64,000 bases of DNA. Source: RGEC01 sp964475595 (GTDB taxonomy: Bacteria; Bacteroidota; Bacteroidia; NS11-12g; UBA955). Under the pieces are notes generated by a model. That model ran no database searches. It was given only the letters and a program-made list of their open reading frames with translations, and was not told the origin of the DNA. The stretch is taken from the NCBI GenBank assembly GCA_964475595.1, contig CAYYXG010000004.1, positions 105,386 through 169,385 on the forward strand, written 5' to 3'. Of this stretch, positions 17,136-26,011 are shown piece after piece (the stretch's first letter is position 1; every line of letters starts with the position of its first letter). Position numbers and translations under genes: made by a program.

Positions 17136-18503
17136 ATGCAAAACTGCAACGGGCATAATTCACTTCGCTTTCTGCTGATGCTGGTTTTACTGGCGGCCGC
17201 AGGACTGAAATCCCAGCCCTTGCATGTGGATGGTATCATGGCCATTGTGGGTGACAAGGTGGTGCTTCGCAGCGATTATGAAACGGAGATGGGTCAACTG
17301 GCTCGGTCCGGAAATTTTAAGGATAGCCAACAATTTTCCTGTCTTGTACTCCGCAAACTGATACTCCGTAAACTGATGCTGAATCAGGCAGAGATAGACT
17401 CATTGCCTCTGTCTGAGGAGCGGATTGATGCAGAAATTGATAACCGTTTGCGCTACTTTCAGCGACAGGCGGGTAGTCAGGCAGATTTGGAGCGGTATCT
17501 GGGAAAAACTTTGTCTGAGTACAGGGAAGACATCCGTCCCAAAATGAAAGAGCAGTTGCTGGCGCAGGAAATGGAGGGCAAAATCACCTCCCCCGTAAAA
17601 ATAAGCCCGCAGGAGGTGAAGCAGTTTTATGATAATATTCAGAAGGATAGTCTTCCTGTTATTCCTGCAGAGGTGGAAGTAGCCCAATTGTTGATAGAAC
17701 CCCCTGTTTCTCCTGAATCGAAGGAGTTTGCCCGTGAACAACTACTGATGCTTCGCCAACGTCTGCTGGCCGGTGAGAGTTTTGAAAAACTGGCCAAAAC
17801 CTACAGTCAGGATCCCGGCTCTAAAGACAATAATGGATTATTGCCTGAATTCGGTCGGGGTGAAATGGTACCTGAATTTGAACGGATGGCCTTTAAACTT
17901 AAACCCGATTCCATCAGCCCTGTGTTTGAAAGCCCTTTTGGCTTTCATCTTATGAAAGTGACCAAACGCCTGGGAGAGCGTGTGCTTGCTTCACACATTC
18001 TCATTCGTGCAGAATATACCACCGCCGATTTTACAGCTACCCAGAAACGCATTGATTCGGCCTACGATTTATTATACGAGAAGAAAACAGACTGGTGCAC
18101 CGCCGTAAAACGTTATGCCTCGGCTGATATAGGGAATAAGGGATATTGCGGTTTTTTTACCGATGAAACCACCGGTAGTCAAAAGATGATTTTTGATGAA
18201 TTGCCGCCGGAAATCAAAATGATTGTTGATAAGCTGAAACCGGGCGAATTTTCAGAGCCCGCACGCACATTCACCCCCGATGGGAGAGCCATTTATCGCA
18301 TGGTTTATCTGAAATCATTTACACCACCCCATCAGGCCAATTTATCTCAGGATTATGGTCGTATACAACTGGAAGCAGAGGCCCGCAAAAAACAAAAAGC
18401 CATTGATACCTGGGTGAATAAAACCAAAAAAGACACCTATATTAGGGTGCAAAGCAGCTTGATTCAATGTCCGGATTTGAAAGAATTGGAGGCACCAAAT
18501 TGA
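17136..18503 (+). CDS. SurA-like periplasmic peptidyl-prolyl isomerase
   Basis: A 455-residue SurA-type chaperone. The signal peptide (about residues 1-27) ends near LKSQP. It is followed by the SurA N-terminal signature VDGIMAIVGDKVVLRSDYE. A clear parvulin domain spans about residues 178-283 (EVEVAQLLIEPP to FGFHLMKVTKR), and a second, weaker one follows (LASHILIRAEY, about 285-395). In this phylum such proteins commonly sit in tandem with a second parvulin, as here. The stop codon overlaps the start of the MoxR gene (TGATG), which suggests translational coupling. Confidence 0.92.
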   Translation: MQNCNGHNSLRFLLMLVLLAAAGLKSQPLHVDGIMAIVGDKVVLRSDYETEMGQLARSGNFKDSQQFSCLVLRKLILRKLMLNQAEIDSLPLSEERIDAEIDNRLRYFQRQAGSQADLERYLGKTLSEYREDIRPKMKEQLLAQEMEGKITSPVKISPQEVKQFYDNIQKDSLPVIPAEVEVAQLLIEPPVSPESKEFAREQLLMLRQRLLAGESFEKLAKTYSQDPGSKDNNGLLPEFGRGEMVPEFERMAFKLKPDSISPVFESPFGFHLMKVTKRLGERVLASHILIRAEYTTADFTATQKRIDSAYDLLYEKKTDWCTAVKRYASADIGNKGYCGFFTDETTGSQKMIFDELPPEIKMIVDKLKPGEFSEPARTFTPDGRAIYRMVYLKSFTPPHQANLSQDYGRIQLEAEARKKQKAIDTWVNKTKKDTYIRVQSSLIQCPDLKELEAPN

Positions 18504-19456
18504 TGAACGAAAAAGAAATGGCAGAAACGTTTTCCGCGTCAGTCGCGGAAATCAAGAAAGAGATTTCGAAAGTAATTGTGGGGCAGGAACATGCCGTAGA
18601 TGCGGTGCTAACTGCCATTTTCTGCAATGGCCACGCGCTGCTGGTGGGTGTTCCGGGGCTTGCCAAAACCCTTTTGGTAAAAACCGTGGCCCAAAGCTTG
18701 GATTTAGAATTTAACCGCATACAGTTCACACCCGATTTGATGCCCGGTGACATTACCGGAAATGAAATTCTGGACGAAGACCGCAAGTTTCACTTCGTGA
18801 AAGGCCCACTGTTTGCCAATATAGTGCTGGCTGATGAGATTAACCGTACCCCGCCCAAAACCCAGGCAGCGTTGCTGGAAGCCATGCAGGAAAGGAATGT
18901 TACCGTTGCAGGACAACATCATGCATTGCCTAAACCCTTTTTTGTGCTGGCTACCCAAAACCCCATAGAACAGGAAGGAACCTATCCTTTGCCAGAGGCC
19001 CAGCTAGACCGTTTTATGTTCAATATCTCACTGGATTATCCCGGATATGATGAAGAACTCCTTATCCTGAAAGGAACTACCGGTGCGGGAGAAGCCAATG
19101 CCAACAAGGTTTTGGGTGCTGCCCGTATTTTGGAATACCAGCAACTGGTGAGGCAGGTTCCGGTAACTGATGCGGTTTTTGAATACGCAGTTTCACTGGT
19201 GCGTAAGACTCGTCCCGGAACAGCACATGCCGATGCCGTTGTGAACGATTACGTGAGTTATGGTGCAGGCCCGCGAGCCGGGCAATTCCTGATTTTGGGC
19301 GCCAAGTGCCATGCCCTGATGAATGGTAAGTTCTCACCCGACAGGGAAGATGTGCAGGCCGTTGCCGAAAATGTGCTGAGGCACCGCCTGGTGCGCAACT
19401 ATAAAGCAGAAGCCGAAGGCATCAGCAATGATGATGTGGTGAAGCGCCTTTTGTAA
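18503..19456 (+). CDS. MoxR-family AAA+ ATPase
   Basis: AAA+ ATPase of the MoxR/RavA type, thought to act as a chaperone in maturation of metal- or VWA-domain complexes. I chose the ATG at 18503, which overlaps the preceding stop as TGATG and gives the family's usual start MNEKEMAET; an upstream ATG at 18467 lies inside the previous gene. Of 317 residues, Walker A is GVPGLAKT at 49-56, Walker B/sensor is VLADEINRTPPKTQAALLEA from about 108, and ATQNPIEQEGTYPLPEAQLD carries the arginine-finger region. The usual downstream DUF58/VWA (Bat) genes are absent; a KilA-N gene follows instead. Confidence 0.93.
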   Translation: MNEKEMAETFSASVAEIKKEISKVIVGQEHAVDAVLTAIFCNGHALLVGVPGLAKTLLVKTVAQSLDLEFNRIQFTPDLMPGDITGNEILDEDRKFHFVKGPLFANIVLADEINRTPPKTQAALLEAMQERNVTVAGQHHALPKPFFVLATQNPIEQEGTYPLPEAQLDRFMFNISLDYPGYDEELLILKGTTGAGEANANKVLGAARILEYQQLVRQVPVTDAVFEYAVSLVRKTRPGTAHADAVVNDYVSYGAGPRAGQFLILGAKCHALMNGKFSPDREDVQAVAENVLRHRLVRNYKAEAEGISNDDVVKRLL

Positions 19457-19627
19457 GGTATAGATTACCTGTTTGGTAGGGTTGCTGCCTACTTGAATTG
19501 TCTATTGTTGATTGAATTTGGCTTTCAAGATTATTTACTATATGCTAGTATAAATAGATTAATATGGTAGATATAAAAATAAAACACTCGATGTTTATTT
19601 TTTATTTGTAAATTAGCTGTCGGCAGT

Positions 19628-20446
19628 ATGGCAAAAAACAAATCATTCGCGGTTCAAGGATTAAACATATCTATTTTTAAAGAAGGAGATTTTGACTTTA
19701 TCTCGCTTACGGACATGTTAAAAGCCAAAGATGGTGATTTTTTCATTTCTGATTGGCTAAGGAATAGAAATACTGTTGAGTTTTTAGGCATTTGGGAAAC
19801 TGTTTACAATCCGAATTTTAATTATGGCGAATTTGCCATAATTAAAAGCCAGGCAGGTTTAAACAACTATAAAATCAGCGTTAAGGAATGGGTGGAAAAG
19901 ACAGGCGCTATTGGGCTTAAAGCAACAGCAGGAAGATATGGAGGAACTTTTGCCCATAGTGATATCGCATTTGAATTTGGAATGTGGATCAGTGCGGAAT
20001 TTAAAATTTATCTAATCAAAGAGTTTCAGCGATTAAAGGCAGATGAAAACAATCGACTGAAATTGGAGTGGAATCTTCAGCGCACACTTGCTAAAGTTAA
20101 TTATCATATACATACGGATGCAATAAAGGAAAGTTTATTACCGGTTACTTTGACAAAAGCCCAGATTAATTATGTCTATGCCAATGAGGCCGACATGCTT
20201 AATGTCGCTTTATTTGGCATTACATCAAGGGAGTGGAGAGATTGCAATGCCGATAAAGCCGGGAATATCAGAGATTGGGCAACGGTAGAACAATTGGTTG
20301 TTCTTTCAAACCTTGAAAGTATCAATGCTGTTCTTATTCAACAAGGTTTGCAACAGCATGAAAGGCTGCAGCAACTGAATCTGGTAGCTATAACACAAAT
20401 GAAATCATTATTGAATAATAAACAACTGGGGAAGTTAAAAAAATAG
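19628..20446 (+). CDS. KilA-N domain protein
   Basis: A 272-residue protein whose first 140 residues match the KilA-N domain, a DNA-binding module found in phages, large DNA viruses and bacterial accessory genes. Signatures are ISLTDMLKAKDGDFFISDWLRNR, FEFGMWISAEFKIYLIKEFQRLK and GRYGGTFAHSDIAFEF. The C-terminal half is helical (KINYVYANEAD, FGITSREWRDCN, then glutamine-rich LQQHERLQQLN) and I do not recognise it. It stands alone in AT-rich sequence between conserved housekeeping genes, with 171 bp before it and no integrase or toxin partner. This suggests a laterally acquired gene, possibly a phage-derived regulator. Confidence 0.85.
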   Translation: MAKNKSFAVQGLNISIFKEGDFDFISLTDMLKAKDGDFFISDWLRNRNTVEFLGIWETVYNPNFNYGEFAIIKSQAGLNNYKISVKEWVEKTGAIGLKATAGRYGGTFAHSDIAFEFGMWISAEFKIYLIKEFQRLKADENNRLKLEWNLQRTLAKVNYHIHTDAIKESLLPVTLTKAQINYVYANEADMLNVALFGITSREWRDCNADKAGNIRDWATVEQLVVLSNLESINAVLIQQGLQQHERLQQLNLVAITQMKSLLNNKQLGKLKK

Positions 20447-20528
20447 CTGATTCTATACACGAGTAACATTTAAAGTATAATTATTAATCGTGGGGTAAAT
20501 GCGTTTGGATTATGGCATTTTTATTGGG

Positions 20529-21143
20529 TCAAATCCGCCCGCAAATAGGACATTCCTCAACCTTGTGCCCCCTGGCCGGGCAATATTTCCTGCCAAAGAA
20601 AATAATCTGTAGGTGCAGTTTGTTCCAGGTTTCTTTCGGGAACAGTCGTTTCAGGTCTTTTTCAGTTTGCTCCACACTTTTGCCGTTGCTGAGTTTCCAG
20701 CGCTGGGCCAGTCGGTGAATGTGGGTATCCACCGGGAAAGCAGGGTGTCCGAACGCCTGACTCATGACCACACTCGCTGTTTTATGGCCTACCGCAGGCA
20801 ATGCTTCCAGTGCCTCAAAAGATTCCGGTACGCGGCCTTCGTACTTCTCAATTAAAATCTGTGACAACCCATAAATCCCCTTGCTTTTCATGGGGGAGAG
20901 ACCACAGGGCTTGATGATTTCCCGGATTTCTTCTACGCTCATTTTAACCATGTCACGTGGGTTGTCTGCCCGTTCAAACAAATGGGGTGTAATTTTATTG
21001 ACCCGCTCATCGGTGCATTGCGCGCTCAGCAATACCGCTATCAGCAGGGTATAGGCATCGCTGTGATCCAACGGAACCGGTGTTTCAGGGAAAAGCTGTT
21101 CCAAGGTTTCGGCAATAAATGCCACGCGCTCCTTTTTGTTCAT
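20529..21143 (-). CDS. nth: Endonuclease III (DNA glycosylase/AP lyase)
   Basis: Base-excision repair enzyme that removes oxidised pyrimidines and nicks AP sites. I chose the ATG at 21143, 2 nt after the lplA stop; an in-frame TTG at 21158 overlaps lplA. Of 204 residues, the helix-hairpin-helix LPAVGHKTASVV has the catalytic Lys121, and Asp139 lies in FPVDTHIHRLAQR. The C-terminal iron-sulfur motif is unusual: cysteines are seen only at 188, 198 and 201 (YCPARGHKVEECPICGRI), and the chain ends three residues later, so the fourth cluster cysteine of the classical C-x6-C-x2-C-x5-C is missing. It is the last gene of the lptB-lplA-nth unit. Confidence 0.93.
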   Translation of the reverse strand: MNKKERVAFIAETLEQLFPETPVPLDHSDAYTLLIAVLLSAQCTDERVNKITPHLFERADNPRDMVKMSVEEIREIIKPCGLSPMKSKGIYGLSQILIEKYEGRVPESFEALEALPAVGHKTASVVMSQAFGHPAFPVDTHIHRLAQRWKLSNGKSVEQTEKDLKRLFPKETWNKLHLQIIFFGRKYCPARGHKVEECPICGRI

Positions 21144-21145
21144 TT

Positions 21146-22105
21146 TCAAAACAGGCAATAATGATATTCTTCCGTATAGGGAATATTCAGTTGTTGGAAA
21201 AAGGCCTGTTCGGTTTGTACGTTCAAAGGTTTGCCGACAAGGCCCTGAACAGCTACATCCAGATTTTCAAGGGCATGATCGTTGCAATTCCCCTCCGTGA
21301 TCGTTCCTTTATGCACGTTCAGTTCAATCGTTACAGACTTATTGTATAAAACCAATTCTTTTTCAACACGATAGGCAGGCGAATAACCCAATATCCATGA
21401 GTCAGTGGCGTATTTGTTGTTTTTGAGTTCCTGTGCAGATGCAGTTTCTTCCGCAGTCAAAATTGAGGGTGAATAACCATATTTTGCTGTGAAACCTGTT
21501 GACAACGCTTCCATAAATGAAGATACGGTTTCAAATTCTGTGTATGGCATAAAATTGCATACCGCACTGCGCACACTCTTCACTGCTTTGCTTTCATAGT
21601 TTCCTTTGCTGTGCAAAGCGTCACCAAGTGTATTCAGTTTGCTGTTAAAAAGCAAGGTTCCGTGATGCAATACCCTTCGGCTTTGCTGATGTAAATGCTC
21701 GGCATTACCGCTGATTTTGAATCCATTTAGGAGTAAATCGTTCCTGCCGCTGTATTCCGCATGAACCCCAAAATCAGCAAGTACGTTTATCACAGGATCA
21801 AGAAACTTGCGAAAGTTGATGTTTAGTTCTTCGTGGGGTTTTAAGTTTTGAATGAAAGTGAAATTCACATTGCCTTCATCGTGATAAACAGTGCCGCCGC
21901 CGCTTAATCGCCTGGCCAGGTTGATATTGTTCTTTTTACAATATCCATAATTGGCTTCACCGCAAAGATTCTGATGCTTGCCGCACACCACCGCAGAATG
22001 GCTCTGCCAAAGCATCAGGATATCTTCATTGGTGCCATGCAACAGTACTTCTTCCAGTGCCAGGTTAAAATAAACGTCTTGGTTATGGCTGATAATTAGG
22101 CGCAT
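21146..22105 (-). CDS. lplA: Lipoate-protein ligase A
   Basis: Attaches lipoate, through lipoyl-AMP, to lysines of 2-oxoacid dehydrogenases and the glycine cleavage H protein. The ATG at 22105 gives the family start MRLIISHNQDVYFNLALEE and lies 4 nt after the lptB stop; an upstream TTG at 22144 would overlap lptB. Of 319 residues, the key motif RRLSGGGTVYHDEGNVNF lies at about 76-93, and LLNGFKISGNAEHLHQQ contains the lysine used for adenylate binding. The C-terminal accessory domain is present (from about residue 235). It is transcribed between lptB and nth with almost no spacing. Confidence 0.93.
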   Translation of the reverse strand: MRLIISHNQDVYFNLALEEVLLHGTNEDILMLWQSHSAVVCGKHQNLCGEANYGYCKKNNINLARRLSGGGTVYHDEGNVNFTFIQNLKPHEELNINFRKFLDPVINVLADFGVHAEYSGRNDLLLNGFKISGNAEHLHQQSRRVLHHGTLLFNSKLNTLGDALHSKGNYESKAVKSVRSAVCNFMPYTEFETVSSFMEALSTGFTAKYGYSPSILTAEETASAQELKNNKYATDSWILGYSPAYRVEKELVLYNKSVTIELNVHKGTITEGNCNDHALENLDVAVQGLVGKPLNVQTEQAFFQQLNIPYTEEYHYCLF

Positions 22106-22109
22106 GGCC

Positions 22110-22853
22110 TCAAGATTTTGCAGGTACTTTCCTGCGGAGTTCAAAGTTCTTTCCTAAGTACACCTTTCGAACCATTTCATCATTGGCCAGCTCTTCCGCT
22201 GTGCCTTGTTTGAGGAGTTTGCCTTCAAAAAGCAGGTAGGCGCGATCGGTAATGGACAGGGTTTCCTGCACGTTGTGGTCGGTAATCAGAATGCCGATAT
22301 TTTTGTCTTTCAGCTTGGAAACAATGCCCTGAATGTCTTCCACCGCAATGGGGTCAACACCGGCAAAGGGTTCGTCAAGCAGAATGAACTTCGGGTCTGT
22401 AGCCAGGGCCCGGGCAATTTCGGTACGTCGTCTTTCACCGCCTGACAGCACTTTACCCTTGTTTTTACGCACTCGGTTCAGGCCAAATTCATCCAGCAGG
22501 GATTCCAGTTTTTCTGCCTGTGCGTCCTTGCTCAATTTAGTCATTTGCAGAATGGCTTTTACGTTGTCTTCCACGCTGAGTTCACGGAATACAGATGCCT
22601 CCTGTGGAAGATAGCCAATTCCTAACTGTGCCCTTTTGTACATGGGCAGTCTGGTAATGTCATTCTCTTCCAGCCGTATAAAACCCTGGTCGGGGCGCAC
22701 AAGTCCAACTACCATATAGAAGGTAGTAGTTTTACCTGCACCATTGGGTCCCAGCAGGCCCACAATCTCACCCTGGTTCACTTCCACAGAAACATCATTC
22801 ACCACTTTTTTGGAGCCATATTGTTTCAATAGGTTGTGACTGCTAAGCCGCAT
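22110..22853 (-). CDS. lptB: LPS export ABC transporter ATP-binding protein
   Basis: ATPase that drives extraction of lipopolysaccharide from the inner membrane by the LptFG complex. The ATG at 22853 (MRLSSHNLLKQYG) is chosen because it matches LptB length (247 residues) and follows a promoter box by only 4 nt; an ORF extension to 22931 is not LptB-like and overlaps the divergent gene. Walker A is GPNGAGKT at 35-42, the Q-loop is YLPQEASVFR, the signature is LSGGE at 136-140 and Walker B is FILLDEP at 156-162. LptF, LptG and LptC are not encoded nearby. It is first in the lptB-lplA-nth unit. Confidence 0.95.
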   Translation of the reverse strand: MRLSSHNLLKQYGSKKVVNDVSVEVNQGEIVGLLGPNGAGKTTTFYMVVGLVRPDQGFIRLEENDITRLPMYKRAQLGIGYLPQEASVFRELSVEDNVKAILQMTKLSKDAQAEKLESLLDEFGLNRVRKNKGKVLSGGERRRTEIARALATDPKFILLDEPFAGVDPIAVEDIQGIVSKLKDKNIGILITDHNVQETLSITDRAYLLFEGKLLKQGTAEELANDEMVRKVYLGKNFELRRKVPAKS

Positions 22854-22857
22854 GCCA

Positions 22858-22865
22858 CAAAAATA
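22858..22865 (-). promoter_or_regulatory. -7 box (TATTTTTG) of lptB, 4 nt from the start codon
   Basis: On the - strand TATTTTTG is followed by TGGC and then the lptB ATG. Transcription normally begins a few nucleotides after the G of this box, so the mRNA would start at or next to the ATG. The same arrangement, box-TGGC-ATG, precedes the thioredoxin-like gene at 47375. Confidence 0.6.
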
Positions 22866-22908
22866 CAACACAACATTGGCAAACCCGATGAATGGCATAC
22901 AAAAAGCG

Positions 22909-22916
22909 TAACTTCG
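22909..22916 (+). promoter_or_regulatory. Candidate -7 box (TAACTTCG) of the glycosyltransferase gene
   Basis: TAACTTCG lies 13 nt before the ATG at 22930 and differs from TAnnTTTG by one base. It is divergent from the lptB promoter, so the 76-bp interval serves both genes. Confidence 0.4.
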
Positions 22917-22929
22917 CAGAACAGCACCC

Positions 22930-24042
22930 ATGAAAAAAAGTATCTGCCACCTCAGTTCTGTTCATGTGGCGCTGGATACCCGCATTTTCTATCGTTATTG
23001 CAAACACCTTGCAAAATCGTTTAATGTAACCCTGATTGCGGTTCATCCTCAAAATGAGGTTTTACAGGGCATAAACATCATTGCTTTCAGGCGTTTCCGC
23101 AACAAGCTGCTGCGTGTGTTGTTTACCTGGTTTTTGATGTTTTTTAAGGCGATAAAGGTTCGGGCCGACATCTATCATATCCACGACCCTGAACTCATTC
23201 CCTGCGGCCTCTTATTGCGTTTTATGGGCAAAAAAGTAGTGCTTGACATCCATGAAAATGTGGCAGAAGACATTTTTGATAAACCTTGGATTCCCGCCAA
23301 GAAATTATTGTACGCCTGTTTTCGTTTTTTTGAAAAAAGTGCGGTTAAAAATATACCCATCATTTTGGCAGAGCATAGTTATGAAGCGCGTTACCAAAAA
23401 ATGGGAGCCCAATTTACCACCATACTGAATTATCCTGATCTTGATTTTTTTAAACCTTTCAGGGCTTTAGAAAACCGGACGTCTCAACGCATTTTTTATA
23501 TGGGGATTTTACTGGAATCCCGCGGGCTAAAGCAAATTGCAGAGGCCTTGTATTTGCTGAAAAAAAGGGGGCATGTGATTCATTTTGATGTGGTCGGTGA
23601 GGTATATTCTTCGCTGGAAAGAAAGCTCCATCTTTTGCCTTTCTGGGCCGAAATTTCAGGACAATTTCACTTTCATGGTCGTTTGCCTTTGGAACAAGGC
23701 TATGCCATAAGCAAACTGGCTAGCATTGGAATGTGCATAATTCAACCCATGAAAAACAGCATTGGCAGTTACCCTACCAAAATGTTTGAATACATGGCCA
23801 TTGGTTTGCCACAGGTAATCTCCGATTTTGAGCTCTACAGAAATATCGTGGAGCATGACGGTTCCGGCATTTGCGTTAATCCTGCAGATCCTGCGGCTAT
23901 TGCCGCTGCCATTATTGAGATATTGCATAATCCTGACAAGGCAGAAATGATGCGTCAAAACGGTTTAATGGCCTCAGAAAAATACCGGTGGTCAGCAGAA
24001 ATGGAAAAAGTAAATGCCTTGTATGGGCGTTTGTTGTCTTAA
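22930..24042 (+). CDS. Family 4-type glycosyltransferase
   Basis: A GT-B glycosyltransferase of 370 residues that probably transfers a sugar from a nucleotide donor during surface polysaccharide or glycolipid assembly. The N-terminal acceptor domain carries HIHDPELIP (about residue 80) and LDIHENVAED. The C-terminal donor domain carries MGILLESRGLKQIAEAL, FHGRLPLEQGYAISKLASIG and the E-x7-E-like IGSYPTKMFEYMAIGLPQV followed by ICVNPADPAAIAAAI. No membrane helix or signal peptide is clear. The donor and acceptor cannot be assigned. It is divergent from lptB and followed after 12 bp by a lipoprotein gene. Confidence 0.88.
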   Translation: MKKSICHLSSVHVALDTRIFYRYCKHLAKSFNVTLIAVHPQNEVLQGINIIAFRRFRNKLLRVLFTWFLMFFKAIKVRADIYHIHDPELIPCGLLLRFMGKKVVLDIHENVAEDIFDKPWIPAKKLLYACFRFFEKSAVKNIPIILAEHSYEARYQKMGAQFTTILNYPDLDFFKPFRALENRTSQRIFYMGILLESRGLKQIAEALYLLKKRGHVIHFDVVGEVYSSLERKLHLLPFWAEISGQFHFHGRLPLEQGYAISKLASIGMCIIQPMKNSIGSYPTKMFEYMAIGLPQVISDFELYRNIVEHDGSGICVNPADPAAIAAAIIEILHNPDKAEMMRQNGLMASEKYRWSAEMEKVNALYGRLLS

Positions 24043-24054
24043 GTTTACTTCCCG

Positions 24055-25491
24055 ATGCAAGAAATTCGCAATATGTGGTCTTACCTTTGCGTTATTGTTC
24101 CGGTGCGAAAAATTCTGCCCATCATAGCATTTATTTTGTTGCTGGCCTCTTGCCGCAAAGAGCGTTTTTTTGAGGGCCAAACCACCCTAAAACTCGCTAC
24201 AGATACCGTATGGTTTGATACGGTTTTTACCCGTCAGGCAGGTAGTACTTATCCCATCAGTGTTACACAGATTACCTGGATAAAAAACCCGGAAAGTCAA
24301 ACAGTGAAGGCATCGTTCAGGTTAGGAGGCGGCATGCAGTCGGCCTACCGAATCAATGTGGATGGCATTCCCGGTCCAGTCATAAACGAAGTGGAGATTC
24401 CGGCCAAAGACAGTGTGTTTGTATTTGTGCAATGCAGTCTGGAGGCCAACGGGCAAACAGGTCCGGCCTTGGTACTTGACTCATTGATGATGCAGGTGAA
24501 CGGGCGTGAACAGAAATTATTATTAGGCGCTTATGGCTGGGATGCACATTATTTCAGGGCGGCTTCATTGCCCTGTGGCGGTTCATGGAATGATCAAACC
24601 AAGCCGTATGTCATAGTGGATAACGCGCTGGTACCGGCCGGCTGCACATTTACCATTAAAGAGGGGGTAAAGGTATATTGTTCTGCACGGAGTGCGCTAT
24701 TTGTTGCCGGCAGATTGTTTGTGGAAGGAACGCCCCAAAACAGGGTGCTATTCACCGGTGACAAGCCGGTTTCTGCGGCGCGAACCCTGCCGAATCAATG
24801 GGTGGGATTGTATTTTGCGGTGGGCAGTGCAGGAAACAGTATTAAATATGCAGATATTCAGAATGCTTCCATTGGGATCCGAGTAGATTCACTGCCCGTG
24901 GGAAGTCCTGACAACCTGGTGCTGGAAAACACCAAGATTCAGTATTGCGGACAGGCTTGTCTGGCGGGTATCACAGCCCATATACGTGCCACCAACTGTC
25001 TTTTTGCCCAATCCGGCAGCTACAGCTTTTTGGGATTGCTGGGCGGCAAATATGACTTCCGGCACTGTACGTTTGCTTCCTACGTAAATTATACCACAAG
25101 GCAGGATGGACATTTTGCCATAACCAACGCCTTGCGAGATGGCAACGGAAATATACTCGATACAAAACCGCTGGAATGCAATACCTATAATTCTGTTATT
25201 TATGGTGATTTAGAGGAGGAATTATTGATCGATAAAGGGGGTAGTGCTGCATTTACAACCGATTTTTTGGGCAATCTGATGAAGAGCAAATCAAAACCTT
25301 TTGCAGCAACTTCCAACACCTATAATCGTGATCCTCGTTTCAGGAATATAATTGAAGGTAATTTTGCCCCTGATACCCTTTCTCCGTTGCACAATGCGGG
25401 CATAACACTCACACCACCAATAACCATTGACCTGGAAGGGAAGCCTCGCATTGGAGTCCCCGATATTGGCGCGTTTGAGCGACCGGAATAA
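24055..25491 (+). CDS. Lipoprotein with parallel beta-helix fold
   Basis: A secreted lipoprotein of up to 478 residues with lipobox LLASC. The start is uncertain: ATG codons at 24055 and 24073 give a long signal peptide, whereas GTG at 24103 gives the normal 17 residues before the cysteine and follows a -7 box at 24082-24089. After an N-terminal beta-rich region (LKLATDTVWFDTVFT), the second half (about residues 200-440) has short repeated strands typical of right-handed beta-helices, such as FTIKEGVKVYCSARSALFV, LFVEGTPQNRVLFTGD and IKYADIQNASIGIRV. It ends GVPDIGAFERPE, a common end of such Bacteroidota proteins. The function is unknown and no polysaccharide lyase catalytic motif was recognised. 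Confidence 0.8.
   Translation: MQEIRNMWSYLCVIVPVRKILPIIAFILLLASCRKERFFEGQTTLKLATDTVWFDTVFTRQAGSTYPISVTQITWIKNPESQTVKASFRLGGGMQSAYRINVDGIPGPVINEVEIPAKDSVFVFVQCSLEANGQTGPALVLDSLMMQVNGREQKLLLGAYGWDAHYFRAASLPCGGSWNDQTKPYVIVDNALVPAGCTFTIKEGVKVYCSARSALFVAGRLFVEGTPQNRVLFTGDKPVSAARTLPNQWVGLYFAVGSAGNSIKYADIQNASIGIRVDSLPVGSPDNLVLENTKIQYCGQACLAGITAHIRATNCLFAQSGSYSFLGLLGGKYDFRHCTFASYVNYTTRQDGHFAITNALRDGNGNILDTKPLECNTYNSVIYGDLEEELLIDKGGSAAFTTDFLGNLMKSKSKPFAATSNTYNRDPRFRNIIEGNFAPDTLSPLHNAGITLTPPITIDLEGKPRIGVPDIGAFERPE
24082..24089 (+). promoter_or_regulatory. Candidate -7 box (TACCTTTG) inside the 5' end of the lipoprotein ORF
   Basis: Exact match to TAnnTTTG, 13 nt before an in-frame GTG at 24103. If used, translation would start at the GTG and the protein would have a normal-length lipoprotein signal peptide. 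Confidence 0.4.
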
Positions 25492-25935
25492 TCAAATTCT
25501 TTTCTGTTTGAAGAAAAGTTGCATGAGGGCTGCGCTTTCTTCTGCCATCACTCCTCCTAAAACCAAGGTTTTTTTGCCTAGCAGCTTCGTGTCTATTCGG
25601 GTAAATCCGGTTTTGGGCTCTTCTGCGCCAAACACAATTTTGTGAAAACGTGCCCACTTAATGGCCCCGGCGCACATCAGGCAGGGTTCAATGGTCACGT
25701 ACAATGTGCATTCGTCTAAATATTTGCTATTGAGGTAAGTGGCTGCAGCCGTAATGGCCAGCATTTCTGCGTGCGCTGTGACATCGTTGAGTTTTTCGGT
25801 CTGGTTGTATCCTTTGCCGATGATTCTGTTTTCATAAACTACCACCGCACCAATGGGTATCTCATCCTCGTCCATGGCTTTTTGGGCTTCTGACAGGGCT
25901 TTTTGCATGAAATATTCGTCTGTAAACACTTCCAC
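25492..25935 (-). CDS. tadA: tRNA-specific adenosine deaminase
   Basis: Zinc enzyme that converts A34 to inosine in the tRNA-Arg anticodon. It has 147 residues, a normal length. The zinc and proton-shuttle motif is HAEM (about residues 55-58) and the zinc cysteines are in PCLMCAGA (about 84-91). The start is GTG at 25935, supported by a near-consensus -7 box (CATCTTTG) 4 nt upstream. Its stop codon abuts that of the convergent lipoprotein gene with no space between them. Confidence 0.95.
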   Translation of the reverse strand: MEVFTDEYFMQKALSEAQKAMDEDEIPIGAVVVYENRIIGKGYNQTEKLNDVTAHAEMLAITAAATYLNSKYLDECTLYVTIEPCLMCAGAIKWARFHKIVFGAEEPKTGFTRIDTKLLGKKTLVLGGVMAEESAALMQLFFKQKRI

Positions 25936-25939
25936 GACA

Positions 25940-25947
25940 CAAAGATG
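25940..25947 (-). promoter_or_regulatory. Candidate -7 box (CATCTTTG) of tadA, 4 nt from the start codon
   Basis: On the - strand CATCTTTG-TGTC-GTG: seven of the eight positions agree with TAnnTTTG, with C in place of the first T. The 4-nt distance to the GTG repeats the pattern seen at lptB and at 47375. Confidence 0.4.
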
Positions 25948-26011
25948 CGCCCAATCTTGAATTTTTTAACGGATTTTGAAATCTTGTCGCTAACATTGTT
26001 GTTGTTTTTAC

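Noticed and set aside
18467..18503. Upstream start for the MoxR gene at 18467
   Set aside because: It would extend the protein into the SurA-like gene; the TGATG start at 18503 matches the family start.
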